Positions 10,101-19,325 are shown, numbered from the stretch's first letter. The stretch: DNA of 64,000 nucleotides from Calditrichales bacterium MX18-03 (GCA_021083345.1 JAJGRE010000001.1:806001-870000); one strand, 5' to 3'. Numbers and translations: made by a program. Notes: generated by a model from the sequence alone, not told the origin.

Positions 10101-10853
10101 GCCTTCAAGTGATATTGTGTTGAATCCTGATAATTCACTGTATACACTATTTGCTACAGGAGATGTAACGGTGATCGTTGGGTTAATGTTTGTTTCATAT
10201 GTTATTACAAGCTGTGGAGGGCTGCCGCCTCCCTCATATGAGTCGAAATTAATATGTCCTTCTTGACTTGTTGGTATCCCCCCTGATGTATGAAGCCTAA
10301 AACCTGTATACCCTGTTTTACTTATATTTGCCAAATTTGACAAAGGAATAGACTTGAGAATTCCTGGTGTAAAGCTTTTTATTGATATACCTGCGTTAGC
10401 ATTGTTCCCTGCCACACTTGTATGACAGGACGAATTAATAGATGAAAATGGATAATATTCTACTGTTAAATCACGTCCCTCAATGCTACTATTCCACCGT
10501 GTCATTAGCATTAGATACGCACTTGTGATAACTGCTGTATCTGGTATAGATGCAGTATTGAATCTTATTAAGCCCACTTCTAGCTGGTAACTACTCCCAA
10601 CTTTTGCCTTAGTGACACTTACTCTAGGACCGTCATAGTAAACAATAGTGGATGAATTTGGAGGATACGTCGTGCCTTGTTTATCAACACTGCCATCATC
10701 AGCACCAGATGTAACATTAAAAGTGGTGGTAGTCTCTGCATGTACCATGCTAATCCCAAAATTAAGTAAGAACTTACTCCCTTGAGCTATTGATATGTTC
10801 ATCAGCACTGTTATTATTAGCAGGAAAACTGCTATGCGCATTTTTATCCTCAT
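7200..10853 (-). CDS. Secreted DNRLRE-like / fibronectin type III repeat protein with cohesin-like C-terminus
   Basis: A protein of 1217 residues. AAGGAGG sits 10 nt before the ATG. A signal segment (residues 5-35) is followed by a DNRLRE-like beta-sandwich (about residues 40-220), an Ig-like segment, and then a divergent fibronectin III domain and seven closely related ones of about 85 residues (motifs SWD, GYE/DVEVDG, TSYTH, PGT-HTYRVRAK, WS). The final about 110 residues (FNLILSGANIQ, LDLCALTP, IWSGITNSIKLKA) match the C-terminal module of the neighbouring RCC1 subtilase. No anchor or catalytic site is visible. The architecture fits an extracellular carbohydrate- or protein-binding scaffold. 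The stop of the small upstream frame is 2 nt from this start, so the two may be translationally coupled. Confidence 0.9.
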   Translation of the reverse strand: MRIKMRIAVFLLIITVLMNISIAQGSKFLLNFGISMVHAETTTTFNVTSGADDGSVDKQGTTYPPNSSTIVYYDGPRVSVTKAKVGSSYQLEVGLIRFNTASIPDTAVITSAYLMLMTRWNSSIEGRDLTVEYYPFSSINSSCHTSVAGNNANAGISIKSFTPGILKSIPLSNLANISKTGYTGFRLHTSGGIPTSQEGHINFDSYEGGGSPPQLVITYETNINPTITVTSPVANSVYSELSGFNTISLEGTVTDPNAGDIITTKYNIDGGTTQTVTGTVPTSGSFTTTSISVGSLSEGSHYLNVWSEDNRGLSSTVTTIPFKVDKTKPELGTVSFTSTTSSITISGTAADAVAGPDPSPYRYTVSGYSPTSWLAATSNTEYSLSPDTQYTATFEARDAVGHIETRSESIYTQAIVPQVAVSNATSSTLDVSMSENNPASTQYQVIVNGSQYVTPEGTLTTSPVWIVPTDKKITVRGLNPLSVYTFEVKARNGDGVETALQSAVSGTTLMSPPASPANIIATATDKTITVSWDIASTATGYDIEADGSIINTGTSTTYTHTALAPGTPHTYRIRGKNGGGIGNWSTLISKSTLPSLPEVPGNLQAVPLSTTVTVTWSNAERATGYEIEVDGLQVGNGPKTSYTHTSLTPGTSHTYRVKGVNAGGKSDWSNAVTVVTLLDSTPVPTNVKATPAKNQITLSWDPVNGASGYEVEVNGVRIDNNMNTSYTHNSLQPGTEHTYRVRAKKSSTISDWSAMLVIATLTDGFGVPANIKANAEDTSVSLSWDAVTDAVGYDVEIDGIAIDNGADTSCVHISIKNDLGINANHTYRVRARSASETSEWSELLTLSTYMLASPKNLTASSSDTTITAVWDSVIGAAAYDLEIDGALLPDITGIGHTVVGLIPGTQHRLRVRAKNQDGTSNWSPVLTKSTQVNGLSAPAVFGIAKKNTVTVLWSSIEDAVGYDVEADGTVIENIVGTSYLHQSLLPGSQHSYRVRTADGSVKGDWSSLLTLITISEKPAAPTIASISAGMTSILVSWDQISGAEGYEIEVDGIVLDNGTGTSYLHNNLSPDTAHTYRVRSKNLGGYSEWSKLESKNTVSSVKEFQINCVAGDEFNLILSGANIQELEKCSFTVSYGTDDFEVLDLCALTPQPDLPEKNTTAFSITGTNIKITHYEPGKIVFTKTSAAEPFQIWSGITNSIKLKASRDGQATIKYTMN

Positions 10854-10855
10854 AT

Positions 10856-10996
10856 CTATGCAGCCTCCTTAAATATTGACGAGCCCGGTTTCCCTTCATG
10901 ACAATAAACTCTATGGCTTGTTTCCCTTGTATGCACCATCTTAAATATGAGCAAGAATATTGCAGAAAACACTTTAAACCTTTCCAACCTTCTCAT
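10856..10996 (-). CDS. Small signal-peptide-like protein (46 aa) upstream of the FN3 protein
   Basis: The ATG at 10996 has AGGGGG about 9 nt upstream, and the frame ends 2 nt before the next start. The N-terminus (RRLERFKVFSAIFLLIF) is a basic plus hydrophobic segment like a signal peptide; the rest is polar and not recognised. It could be a small secreted protein or a coupling leader for the downstream gene. A chance frame cannot be excluded. Confidence 0.4.
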   Translation of the reverse strand: MRRLERFKVFSAIFLLIFKMVHTRETSHRVYCHEGKPGSSIFKEAA

Positions 10997-11076
10997 TAAG
11001 ATTGACCCCCTTAATCTTTCTTTTGATGGTATCCTTCGTATCAAAACAAGAGACTATTCTATATTAGTTACAATAA

Positions 11077-11290
11077 TTAAATGCCTGCCATGTTTGACTT
11101 TGAATCAATGCTGATTACACCTCCCGACCACATTTCATGGACTGTAGTGAACTTTTCTACCAACTCGCTCCACCGACTGATGCCAATCAGATGTATTCTC
11201 TCATAGTTCTCCCTCTTGTATTTCACATAATAAAATTTGTTAATGCCGCATTGGTTGACGAGCTTTATTCTATTGTGCTGTTGTTCTAAC
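11077..11290 (-). pseudogene. Unrecognised gene remnant without start codon
   Basis: An open frame of about 70 codons ends at TAA 11079-11077 and reads like real protein (KLVNQCGINKFYYVKYKR, GISRWSELVEKF). An in-frame stop precedes it with no ATG, GTG or TTG between. It is probably the 3' end of a decayed gene. The remainder of the stretch 11045-11878 is AT-rich and shows nothing else that can be supported. Confidence 0.3.
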
Positions 11291-11878
11291 CCACTATACT
11301 TTCAATCCTCTATTTACCTTGTCGTTCACCCATATTCAGACCATACGACAATCCAAATTCGTGCACTCTAGAATAAAATCTTAGTTTTCGGGCATTGAGT
11401 TTTCATCTAATGATTCTTTCGCAATGAGCCACCTCCAAGAATTTTTATAATTAACTGGATTAGTAATACAAAAAGATGGAAAAAGACAGATAGGAAATTT
11501 CTATTAGTAATCGGATACACTTGGTTATAAAACCATGAAATGTCTAAATAATTATAGCTTACTAATAAAATATAAAATATATATATACGATAAACAGTAA
11601 TTAATTCAATATGAATAGCAAAAAATGCGCAAAACAAACCAATAAGATGAAAAAAACGACATTCTATCTAAATAAACAATTGACTACTTGACAAAACTAA
11701 TGGATCAATGCTTCCTACCAAAAACGATCATTATTGGCACTCCCTGCCCCCTCATCTCCCACCATTATGAACTCAGCAAACATGCTTACCAAAACTATTA
11801 CCATTATCATATTACCTTTATTGTTATCAGGCATCCTTTGTGGTACTATTAAAGCATAATAAAAGAAGGAGAAGTGCT

Positions 11879-12463
11879 ATGGTTTTAGGATATGCCCGTG
11901 TCTCCGTTGAAAGCCAGAATCTTGACAGACAACTGGATCAGCTGAAGCAGTCCGGCTGTGAACGGATTTTTCAGGAAAAAGCCACTGGTACCAAAAAAGA
12001 CCGGCCCGAGCTTGATAAGCTGCTGGATCATATCAGGCCTGGGGATGTGATCATAGTGTGTGAGCTGACCCGATTAAGCCGGTCAACAAAGGATCTCTTT
12101 CAGCTCGTTGACCAAATAGAAAAGAAAGGTGCCAATATCAAGAGCCTCCGGGAAGCCTGGATGGATACCACCACCCCACACGGTAAGCTGATGTTTACTG
12201 TTTTTGCGGGAATCAGCCAATTTGAAAGGGATCTGATCAGCCAGAGGACCAGGGAAGGATTAAGCAGCGCACGTGCCAGGGGCAGAAAGGGTGGCAGACC
12301 CGGGAAGCCCAAGACCGCAATAGAAATGGCACTAAAGCTGTATGATTCAAAGGACTACTCGATCACTGAAATCACAAAAATGACCGGTGTCAGCAAAACG
12401 AGTCTATACCGGTTCATAAATGCCCGCGTTAAGCTTGTGCAGTTGAGTACGCACGGTTTCTAG
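11879..12463 (+). CDS. Small serine recombinase (resolvase/invertase family)
   Basis: A protein of 194 residues. The ATG at 11879 follows AAGGAGAAG by 5 nt; an earlier in-frame start lacks a ribosome site. The N-terminal catalytic domain shows YARVS with the nucleophilic serine, an R-x-QLD segment, PELDKLLDHIRPGD, ELTRLSRS and the long E helix. The C-terminal HTH_7-type domain (SITEITKMTGVSKTSLYRFI) binds DNA. The length is typical of Tn3 resolvases and DNA invertases rather than large serine integrases. It stands alone on the + strand, opposite the surface-protein genes, and probably resolves or inverts DNA at nearby sites. A perfect 13-bp inverted repeat overlaps its stop codon. Confidence 0.9.
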   Translation: MVLGYARVSVESQNLDRQLDQLKQSGCERIFQEKATGTKKDRPELDKLLDHIRPGDVIIVCELTRLSRSTKDLFQLVDQIEKKGANIKSLREAWMDTTTPHGKLMFTVFAGISQFERDLISQRTREGLSSARARGRKGGRPGKPKTAIEMALKLYDSKDYSITEITKMTGVSKTSLYRFINARVKLVQLSTHGF

Positions 12464-12479
12464 TGGGCGTACTCAACTG
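12440..12479 (+). repeat. Perfect 13-bp inverted repeat across the resolvase stop codon
   Basis: CAGTTGAGTACGC (12440-12452) and GCGTACTCAACTG (12467-12479) are exact reverse complements separated by 14 nt that contain the stop codon. No T-run follows, so it is not a standard intrinsic terminator. It could be a recombinase site or a transcript-end hairpin. Confidence 0.6.
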
Positions 12480-12568
12480 ATTTTCAGCATAACCAGAATT
12501 ATAATATAGCATCTATACTGCTTTTGAACCTGTTCCGAAATCCAATGAGAATGAAACCGAACTAAATG

Positions 12569-12605
12569 TTTAAACTATTAGTGTCTTAGTGTATAATAGA
12601 CACTA
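12569..12605 (+). promoter_or_regulatory. Promoter with palindromic operator before the coiled-coil gene
   Basis: TTTAAA (12569-12574), a 17-bp spacer and TATAAT (12592-12597) form a sigma-A type promoter. TAGTGTCT (12579-12586) and AGACACTA (12598-12605) are an exact inverted repeat that encloses the -10 box, as expected for a repressor operator. Confidence 0.55.
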
Positions 12606-12617
12606 GAGGTGAAAAGA

Positions 12618-12854
12618 ATGGAAGAAGTTTTAAAACAGATATTAGCTGAACTTAAAGGCTTAAAGGAAGGCCAAGAGCGAATAGAAAAAAAACTTGATAC
12701 AGTGCATGATCAAACAGCCAACCTTACCGAATTTCGAACAGAAGCAAATATGAAACTGGATAGGGTAGCTGAAGTTATTGAATTTTTAAAACATAAAGAG
12801 TATCAGAATGAACAGGATATCTATTCTATAAAAAAACGAATACAAGCGGTATAA
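12618..12854 (+). CDS. Small coiled-coil protein (78 aa), function unknown
   Basis: The ATG at 12618 follows GAGGTG by 6 nt. The protein is almost entirely heptad-patterned and charged (LKGLKEGQERIEKKLDTV), with no membrane segment. Similar short coiled-coil proteins beginning with this kind of LKQILAELKGLKEGQ helix are common in Clostridia but have no assigned role. It has its own promoter and a palindromic operator, and it ends close to a bidirectional terminator. Confidence 0.75.
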   Translation: MEEVLKQILAELKGLKEGQERIEKKLDTVHDQTANLTEFRTEANMKLDRVAEVIEFLKHKEYQNEQDIYSIKKRIQAV

Positions 12855-12886
12855 AAAAGACTTCTAAAATGTCAATAGAAAATAAA

Positions 12887-12929
12887 AAGAGCTTAGGGAC
12901 GGAGGAAGCAACTCCACCCCTAAGCTCTT
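12887..12929. terminator. Bidirectional intrinsic terminator
   Basis: AAGAGCTTAGGG (12887-12898) pairs exactly with CCCTAAGCTCTT (12918-12929). Reading the - strand, the stem is followed by TTTTATTTTC and lies 5 nt after the stop of the vWA/PKD gene. It also closes the coiled-coil gene on the + strand. Confidence 0.85.
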
Positions 12930-12933
12930 CATG

Positions 12934-15900
12934 TTAATTGATCGGTTGTATGTAGATAAGGTCAAAGGTATTACCGGTGATCTCGATATCATCAACCATA
13001 AATGTGACCGGCTGGCTGCCTTTCCATGCCGTTACCGCCATGGTATAGGACGGCCGCAGCCGCTCATCCTCCCAGGATTTCGTCGAAGGTGCAAGGGGCA
13101 GTATGTACTCCCACTGCACATCGGATTCCTGGTCTCCCGGATCGACTTCGATCGTTGAGTCTGCCGGAAAGCTAACCTGATAGCCGACCTCGTCCCCGTA
13201 GTCGTATACATTTCCATGTACATCGGTGAATTGCATTGACTCCAGCTCCGGACTGAAACGGATCTCCGCTTTGTCTGCGGAGCCTGAAATCAAGACAGAT
13301 ACTTTCACCCGCTCATAGCTCATGAACCGGTGAGGCTCGACAGAAAGCTGCTTGCCGAACATATCTGTCTGACCCCGCCAATGGTTCCAATAGCCTTCTA
13401 TTCGCACTTCTGTTATCTCCAATGTGTTTCTGACCTCGAAGTCTAGGCAATAGAAATTGCTCAAATCATAAGATGCATCTGATCCATCATCAGACCACAT
13501 GCCGTTGCTATTGCGCACTCGGAGGTAAATCCTATACGTGCCGGCTCCCGTATCGGTATAAGAGTTTTTTACATTTCTATCATAATCGACCAGAGATCCG
13601 GTACCGGTATTGCTGTCAGAAAACTGTGCATCCTGAAGATTTCCTGTAGGAACCGTTCCATCGCTGTTCAGTTTCTTGACAATCCAGTGCCATCTGTCAA
13701 TTGAAGATACGCCTGTTGTATAAGAAGTATCCCTTACATTCAGCAGATCAGTCAAGTCAATAAGATTGTTGGCTATCGTAAACTGAGCCGTTGGAGGCCT
13801 GTCTACCGTGATATCACGGAAAAAGAAATTGCTCAGCGTTGATGAAGCATCCGTGCCGCCATCACTCCATCGTCCATTGCTATCCCGTACTCGGAGGTAT
13901 ATCCGGTAGGTGCCCACTCCATTGGGTGAGTAGTCCGTTTTAACGTTTGCGTCATAGCCTGCCAAGGAACCTGTCCCTGTATTGCTGTCGGCAAACTGCG
14001 CGTCCTGAAGATTGCCTGCCGGTACTGACCCATCACTATTTAGCTTCTTGACAATCCAATGCCAGCGGTTTATCGTGGATAAGCTTTGCGGGAAGGACAG
14101 GTCCTGTACTTTGAGGGTATCGTTGATGCTGATAATCTCTTTTTCCACACTATAAACAGCAACAGGCGGACTTGCTTCTTCAATGTGTATGCTATTGTAA
14201 TCGGACCAGACGCCCTCAATGTCCTGAACACGCAGCTGCACGAAATATTCCCTATCTGGTTTACAGTCAACCTTATTCATTTGCTCATAATGCCAGGTTG
14301 TTTCTGTCTTTTCGCGCCAGCGCCATTCCCTTGCTGCAATTCCCTTATGGGGCCTTGATATGCTGTGATCCGGATCGTAGGAACCTGCATCAAAAGCCTG
14401 AACATTGTATGTCCCATTGCCGTTATCAGTTATGGTCAACTTTTGCAGTGCTATTGGCTTCCGATGAATATAGACAGTCAGGTTCTGATCTCCCAAGCTC
14501 CACTTCCTGTAGCCGTCAAACCGGTCATCCGCTTTCGGGTTATCACGCGCCTTTAGATTGATTACATATTTACCCGTCTTATCCAGTTTTACCGGAGGAT
14601 TGGTCGTGAAACCCGCTGGGTTGTGGTACTGCGAAACGCCCATGCTGTTGTCAAAATAGTAAGGATCATGGGCTATGCGCCATTGCCTGCTGTGCTCCGG
14701 ATCGCTCTCATAGTCGCTGTAGGCACTTTGGTATTCAATATTTTCACCTAGCAGCACATACCTATTCCCCGAGCTTGAAAAGTTTTCATAGTTCCTATAT
14801 ATAGAGTTGAAAGCAGCTGCATACTGCCCAACGTGATAAAATTCTCCTTCCGTTATCTCATTGAACAGGTCAAGCAAGGATATATAGGATTTTGTCGTAT
14901 CAAGAAGGCTGATTGTAGTGGGTAACGGGTTAACAAATGTCGCTGCATATTGAGATGGATCTCTATAGCCAAGCTGTCCAAATTGTGAGTTTCCAGTACC
15001 ATAAACATAACCTTTTTTGTTCACTAAATATGCATTAATAGTTGATGTATTGACATTTTCAATATCGTTGAAAGGCAAAATTGTATCGCTAACTAAAGAA
15101 TTGTTATAGTGGACCAACTCTCTTACTGTCCCATCCGTTTTTAGCAAATATATCTTGCTGTTAGTAAATTCCCGCCGGCACGAGTTAACGCTTTTAATAC
15201 TGCTGCCCATGTTAGTTGTAGAATAGCCATCATACATATATGTGTTATTGTTGCTGTCAGTCATAAAAAGCTTATTCGGATATGCAAAAACAGTCTTTTG
15301 AATGTTTGCTACCGGGACAGTAACCAAGTAATTTCGAAAATCAACAACATAGTAGTCCCCTTCCTCTCTGTCGTGTACCAACCTGAGATTAGGAGCAAGG
15401 GATTTGACAGTCCCGTTTTTGTAGTATATCAGAATATCGGTGTTGCCGTTTTTATCGATCCTTTCAACGTCTGTTGTATCAATGTTATAAGCAGGTTCAT
15501 ACATAAGGGCTAGATACCTATATGTATTTTTGCCTGAGACTACCGAATGGGTTGTCGTACCTTCAAATTGACGTACCCAATCTCCTTGGTAATGAACAGC
15601 TAAAGGGAAAAGGCTGCCTCCGGTCGGATTAACAGACTTTATATCTTTTACGGCACCCAAGTAACCTACAGCACCATTAGATCTGCTATACGTCATAACT
15701 TGTGCCCAACCATATGTTGTTGTTTTGTATTGGCTATTATAGACGCTATATTCCCCATAAGGAGTTCCGTCAGATGCTATAAGAACTTCGTTGTATCCAG
15801 CAGCTACAACCTTATCACAGAAAAATGGATTGTTAAAAGGTACTACGGTTGAATCATAAATTTGAAACGCTTGACCACTGCTATTAATTGCATAAAACTT

Positions 15901-17205
15901 ATTGCTATTGGTAGTGAATACTTTAGTTATTCCGCTAAGCAAAGTAGTAATAGTATTGGTTCCAGTCGGAACGTATTTAATGGTTCCGTCATTCATCAGC
16001 CAATATGTCAGGCCAGTCGTATTAATAACTTCCTTCACTGATCCTATGTCTGATACTTTTTTCGGATACATCTTACTTCCATAAGGCACAGTAGCAGCTA
16101 ATGCAGGATCACCTAACTGCAAAACATCCCCGTTTCGCATATAAAACAAAGACGTATTACCGAAGGGCAGTATTGATGATACCTTGTCCGGCAGAAGCGT
16201 CATATCCCTTGCTTCGTTTGGCATAACACCATATAGCGAAAAGCTGTTGGCAGCAATATAATCTTTAACCGTGGCGGTCATATCCCCGAAGCTGAAGTAG
16301 TTACCAATACCTGCACCATAATTTTTACCGGCGCTGTCGGATAAAAAAATCATATGTCTGTCCGAACCGGTCCTTAGCGGCAAAGCGTTTAATTGGCTGA
16401 AATCAAAGCTCATTACGTCATAGGTCACATTGGCTATTCTTTCTTCTCGGGTAAAAGAGCTGTCAATCGTGAACGACTCGCTGTTCAGGTAATCCCATCT
16501 TCTCTCACTACTATTACTGACATATTTTTTCTCTTGTTCAACAGTCCCGGAAGATCTAACATCATTTGCGCAGGTCACTGTCACATTCCAGTAATCCCGT
16601 TTTACGTTGCCGGTAGAAGATACATAATTAATAAGAGGACTTTTGGAATAGCTGACGTTTGTAGGACTCCTTTTGGGCATGCTGGCATATTCGCTTGACA
16701 GCCAGGGCAATTCCTCCCAAACAAGGTTAACCTCCATATTATGATTAGGGTAATAGTTCCAGGACGATGACATGGTATATACTTCGTAGTAGTGTATTTG
16801 ATATTTCAAACGGGCATACCGCCTATACATGTACAGTTCGTCGGATTGCGTACCCACCTTTCTTACACTATTTATCACATGCACCACAGGATCAACGTGC
16901 ACTGCATTAAAGTTAGCTTTCAAGGCATTGATCTGAGCATCCAGAGCAGCCCGGTTGGTGCCGGTGTAGTCTGTCAATATGACGATATCCACCGGCTTTT
17001 TGACCGGTGTCACAGACAGGCTGATGGTGGGGGCAACGTTGCCGGTTGAGCCTTTATCCGTAACCGGAGCAGCGTCGAGGCCGACGCTGCTGCATATTAT
17101 CAGTAATACGAGCACCAGGCTCATGTTCCTTACATTTGCCAGACGTTTGAGGGCTAACATTCTCTTTTTTAGGGCTACCCACCGTTGTCTTGTCATTCTT
17201 GGCAT
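12934..17205 (-). CDS. Large secreted protein with vWA-like N-terminus and PKD-type repeats
   Basis: A protein of 1423 residues. The ATG at 17205 is preferred because AAGGGA lies 10 nt upstream; the GTG three codons earlier is too close. A long basic leader and hydrophobic segment (about residues 15-45) make a signal peptide. A vWA-like start follows (PVDIVILTDYTGTNRAAL, about residue 90), with a DSAGKNYGAG segment further on. The middle holds divergent RCC1-like strands (GTGNSQFGQLG). The C-terminal third has PKD-like domains, including two very similar copies built around RWHWIVKKLNSDG and GNLQDAQF-DSNTGTGSL. It ends in a beta-rich domain without an anchor. It is the last gene of a three-gene unit whose first gene is an SLH protein. 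A surface adhesin role is inferred. Confidence 0.85.
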   Translation of the reverse strand: MPRMTRQRWVALKKRMLALKRLANVRNMSLVLVLLIICSSVGLDAAPVTDKGSTGNVAPTISLSVTPVKKPVDIVILTDYTGTNRAALDAQINALKANFNAVHVDPVVHVINSVRKVGTQSDELYMYRRYARLKYQIHYYEVYTMSSSWNYYPNHNMEVNLVWEELPWLSSEYASMPKRSPTNVSYSKSPLINYVSSTGNVKRDYWNVTVTCANDVRSSGTVEQEKKYVSNSSERRWDYLNSESFTIDSSFTREERIANVTYDVMSFDFSQLNALPLRTGSDRHMIFLSDSAGKNYGAGIGNYFSFGDMTATVKDYIAANSFSLYGVMPNEARDMTLLPDKVSSILPFGNTSLFYMRNGDVLQLGDPALAATVPYGSKMYPKKVSDIGSVKEVINTTGLTYWLMNDGTIKYVPTGTNTITTLLSGITKVFTTNSNKFYAINSSGQAFQIYDSTVVPFNNPFFCDKVVAAGYNEVLIASDGTPYGEYSVYNSQYKTTTYGWAQVMTYSRSNGAVGYLGAVKDIKSVNPTGGSLFPLAVHYQGDWVRQFEGTTTHSVVSGKNTYRYLALMYEPAYNIDTTDVERIDKNGNTDILIYYKNGTVKSLAPNLRLVHDREEGDYYVVDFRNYLVTVPVANIQKTVFAYPNKLFMTDSNNNTYMYDGYSTTNMGSSIKSVNSCRREFTNSKIYLLKTDGTVRELVHYNNSLVSDTILPFNDIENVNTSTINAYLVNKKGYVYGTGNSQFGQLGYRDPSQYAATFVNPLPTTISLLDTTKSYISLLDLFNEITEGEFYHVGQYAAAFNSIYRNYENFSSSGNRYVLLGENIEYQSAYSDYESDPEHSRQWRIAHDPYYFDNSMGVSQYHNPAGFTTNPPVKLDKTGKYVINLKARDNPKADDRFDGYRKWSLGDQNLTVYIHRKPIALQKLTITDNGNGTYNVQAFDAGSYDPDHSISRPHKGIAAREWRWREKTETTWHYEQMNKVDCKPDREYFVQLRVQDIEGVWSDYNSIHIEEASPPVAVYSVEKEIISINDTLKVQDLSFPQSLSTINRWHWIVKKLNSDGSVPAGNLQDAQFADSNTGTGSLAGYDANVKTDYSPNGVGTYRIYLRVRDSNGRWSDGGTDASSTLSNFFFRDITVDRPPTAQFTIANNLIDLTDLLNVRDTSYTTGVSSIDRWHWIVKKLNSDGTVPTGNLQDAQFSDSNTGTGSLVDYDRNVKNSYTDTGAGTYRIYLRVRNSNGMWSDDGSDASYDLSNFYCLDFEVRNTLEITEVRIEGYWNHWRGQTDMFGKQLSVEPHRFMSYERVKVSVLISGSADKAEIRFSPELESMQFTDVHGNVYDYGDEVGYQVSFPADSTIEVDPGDQESDVQWEYILPLAPSTKSWEDERLRPSYTMAVTAWKGSQPVTFMVDDIEITGNTFDLIYIQPIN

Positions 17206-17219
17206 ATTGTTCACATCCC

Positions 17220-19325
17220 TTAAAAATCATCATCTCGTTTGTAATCTGATTCACTGATAAATGAGGCTATAGTATCGGCGGCCTGGATCGTCTCCATCAC
17301 TCTTATGGCAAAGTGAAAACTGCCCACTTGATTCGTTCTGAGTGTAAATTTAGAGGGGCTTGATGTTGAGATACTGTAGATGTTGAAGCTGCTTACGGTG
17401 TTGGCATAATTCATGCCGGTGGAGGCCCATGTCGTACCATCATTGCTATAGTACCACTGCTCGTCGGTGTAGTCCCCATCATTATCCGAATCATAACAGT
17501 ACAGCCCCACTGCCTTGTCTATGGTGTCGCCATCCGGAGAAGAGCTTTCATTAAAAAATTCAAAGGTTGCCAGGTTGGCATCAGATGGGTCGCGGTAAGC
17601 TACATACGGGACTCCGTCAGGCGTAGGCAGATACATTTTTGCCACTGGTGGGAGGTCAGGTGCTATGGTGATGATCTGCTCCGTGGATGCAGATAAACCA
17701 TAGGTATTTATAACAGTTACTCTTACCCGGTAGGTTCCAGCCTTCTTGAAAAGGACGTCCTTATCGGCAGTGCCGGTCAAGAAGCCAGTGTATCTAATGT
17801 CGGCAGCTGTCCCTCCGGATATGGCGGTAATGTTCCAGACTGTAAGCGTAGGGTCTATTGGATAATATGGCGGCGAATAGCTGCCACTGCTTTTGAGTGT
17901 CACCTTCCTGTTTTCCTTTTTATTCCCTGTAACTTCAATTACTGCAGTCGGGATCGGTGGTGTGACGGTTATTTCATGGTCTACTGAATCAGTCTCGCCG
18001 CGCTCGTCTGTTGCAATAAGGTCGATTCTAAAAGTACCGGTCTCCGGATACCATATCCTCACATAGCTGCCATTATCGCTGATCAGATTGGCACCATCAT
18101 AATCAAAATCATAATCCTCTATATGGCCGCCAGGATTGTTGGACCAACTATCGCCTCCGTCAGCTTTTACTACAGTTCCGGCCATGACTTCGTCCGGAGC
18201 ATCCAGGATAGCGGATGGTGGGTAAGCTGCCGGTGGCGGCGGAGGTGTCGGGGTATTTGATCTGTATAAAAAAATCACTTCGACGGATCGGTTCGATTCG
18301 TTCAAAGTGACTATCTGAGGGCTTGGGGTCATGCTGCTGTCAAAAGTATAACCTTGGGGATCTGCAAGAGCAGATATTGTATATGATCCGTATCCTATAC
18401 CATGCCGCGAAGTGTCCGGCGGGTACAGGTCAACATTGGTCGCCTTATCCCGGTAGAATATTGTAATGTTGCCGGTTTCAGGGATGACCGGTGGCGATGT
18501 AACTTTTTTGTAGTAATAGTAGTGATAGGCTGTCTTCTGAGTCGCATTAAAAATCGCTGTACGGCTGCTGATCGCCTGCGTATTACCGTTGGCTATCGCA
18601 TCCCAGGTGTACCCGGCACGGCTGCCGACGAAATCATAGCCGGAAAAGTCCTGTGCCTGAGTGGTATAACTGGACTCCGTAATATCATCCTTTGACATGT
18701 GGTCTAATACGGTGCCTACACCGGTTTCGATATGCTTTTCGTCGATGCTATAGGTAACGGCTACTGGCTGCGGTGCTACATCAGCCTCACGGTTGTAATA
18801 CTCATTCTCAAAGTCTGACTGGGTATTTGGCCCCCAATTAGCCAGGGCAAGGGCCTGACTTAGGGTATCCGCAAATTGGCCTGTAGCTACTGTGTTATCA
18901 TAACGCTGGATATGGGCATTGAAGGTGATGGTGCCGCCTGCTTCCATCAATGTCATGAACGCTTGGTATATGGCAGAGCTTTCGCCCTTCTGGCTGCGGA
19001 TGCGGCTTTGTATCGACGTTGCGGAGCTGCCCGAACCGTCTACAAGTGGTATTACATAATGAATAGATAGGTTTGGGTTATATGGCGTTTCGTACAGGAA
19101 TTTGTAGCTGCCAAAAGAGAGATTCCAGCCATGCGTGCCGAAGGTTGTTGTGCCTGCCGCCGCTGAAGCATCCGTGTCAAATACCGCAAATGCGTAGGTA
19201 TCACCGTTATAATCGATATAATCTATTTTAATTACTCTGCCACTTTCGGATGCTGCAAAGGCAATCACCGGGATTGATAACATTATTACGGTGATAATAA
19301 GGATCTTTGATACAACTCGCCTCAT
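17220..19325 (-). CDS. Secreted MucBP / PKD domain surface protein
   Basis: A protein of 701 residues. The ATG at 19325 has GGTGGAG 6 nt upstream. The signal peptide is clear (RVVSKILIITVIMLSIPVIAFA). The central part contains MucBP-like modules (ITIFYRDKATNVDLYPPDT, GYTFDSS, SVEVIFLYR), then a proline-rich linker, then PKD-like domains (DYDFDYDGANLISDNGSYV, TDERGETDSVDHEITVTPP). The C-terminal domain repeats the style (YDSDNDGDYTDEQWYYS). It has no LPXTG motif or SLH domain of its own, so it may be held by its SLH neighbour. The gene follows the SLH gene so closely that its ribosome site overlaps the preceding stop. Confidence 0.85.
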   Translation of the reverse strand: MRRVVSKILIITVIMLSIPVIAFAASESGRVIKIDYIDYNGDTYAFAVFDTDASAAAGTTTFGTHGWNLSFGSYKFLYETPYNPNLSIHYVIPLVDGSGSSATSIQSRIRSQKGESSAIYQAFMTLMEAGGTITFNAHIQRYDNTVATGQFADTLSQALALANWGPNTQSDFENEYYNREADVAPQPVAVTYSIDEKHIETGVGTVLDHMSKDDITESSYTTQAQDFSGYDFVGSRAGYTWDAIANGNTQAISSRTAIFNATQKTAYHYYYYKKVTSPPVIPETGNITIFYRDKATNVDLYPPDTSRHGIGYGSYTISALADPQGYTFDSSMTPSPQIVTLNESNRSVEVIFLYRSNTPTPPPPPAAYPPSAILDAPDEVMAGTVVKADGGDSWSNNPGGHIEDYDFDYDGANLISDNGSYVRIWYPETGTFRIDLIATDERGETDSVDHEITVTPPIPTAVIEVTGNKKENRKVTLKSSGSYSPPYYPIDPTLTVWNITAISGGTAADIRYTGFLTGTADKDVLFKKAGTYRVRVTVINTYGLSASTEQIITIAPDLPPVAKMYLPTPDGVPYVAYRDPSDANLATFEFFNESSSPDGDTIDKAVGLYCYDSDNDGDYTDEQWYYSNDGTTWASTGMNYANTVSSFNIYSISTSSPSKFTLRTNQVGSFHFAIRVMETIQAADTIASFISESDYKRDDDF

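Noticed and set aside
11407-11637. A 76-codon hydrophobic frame on the - strand
   Set aside because: The region is very AT-rich, no ribosome site is present and the composition is what such DNA gives by chance.
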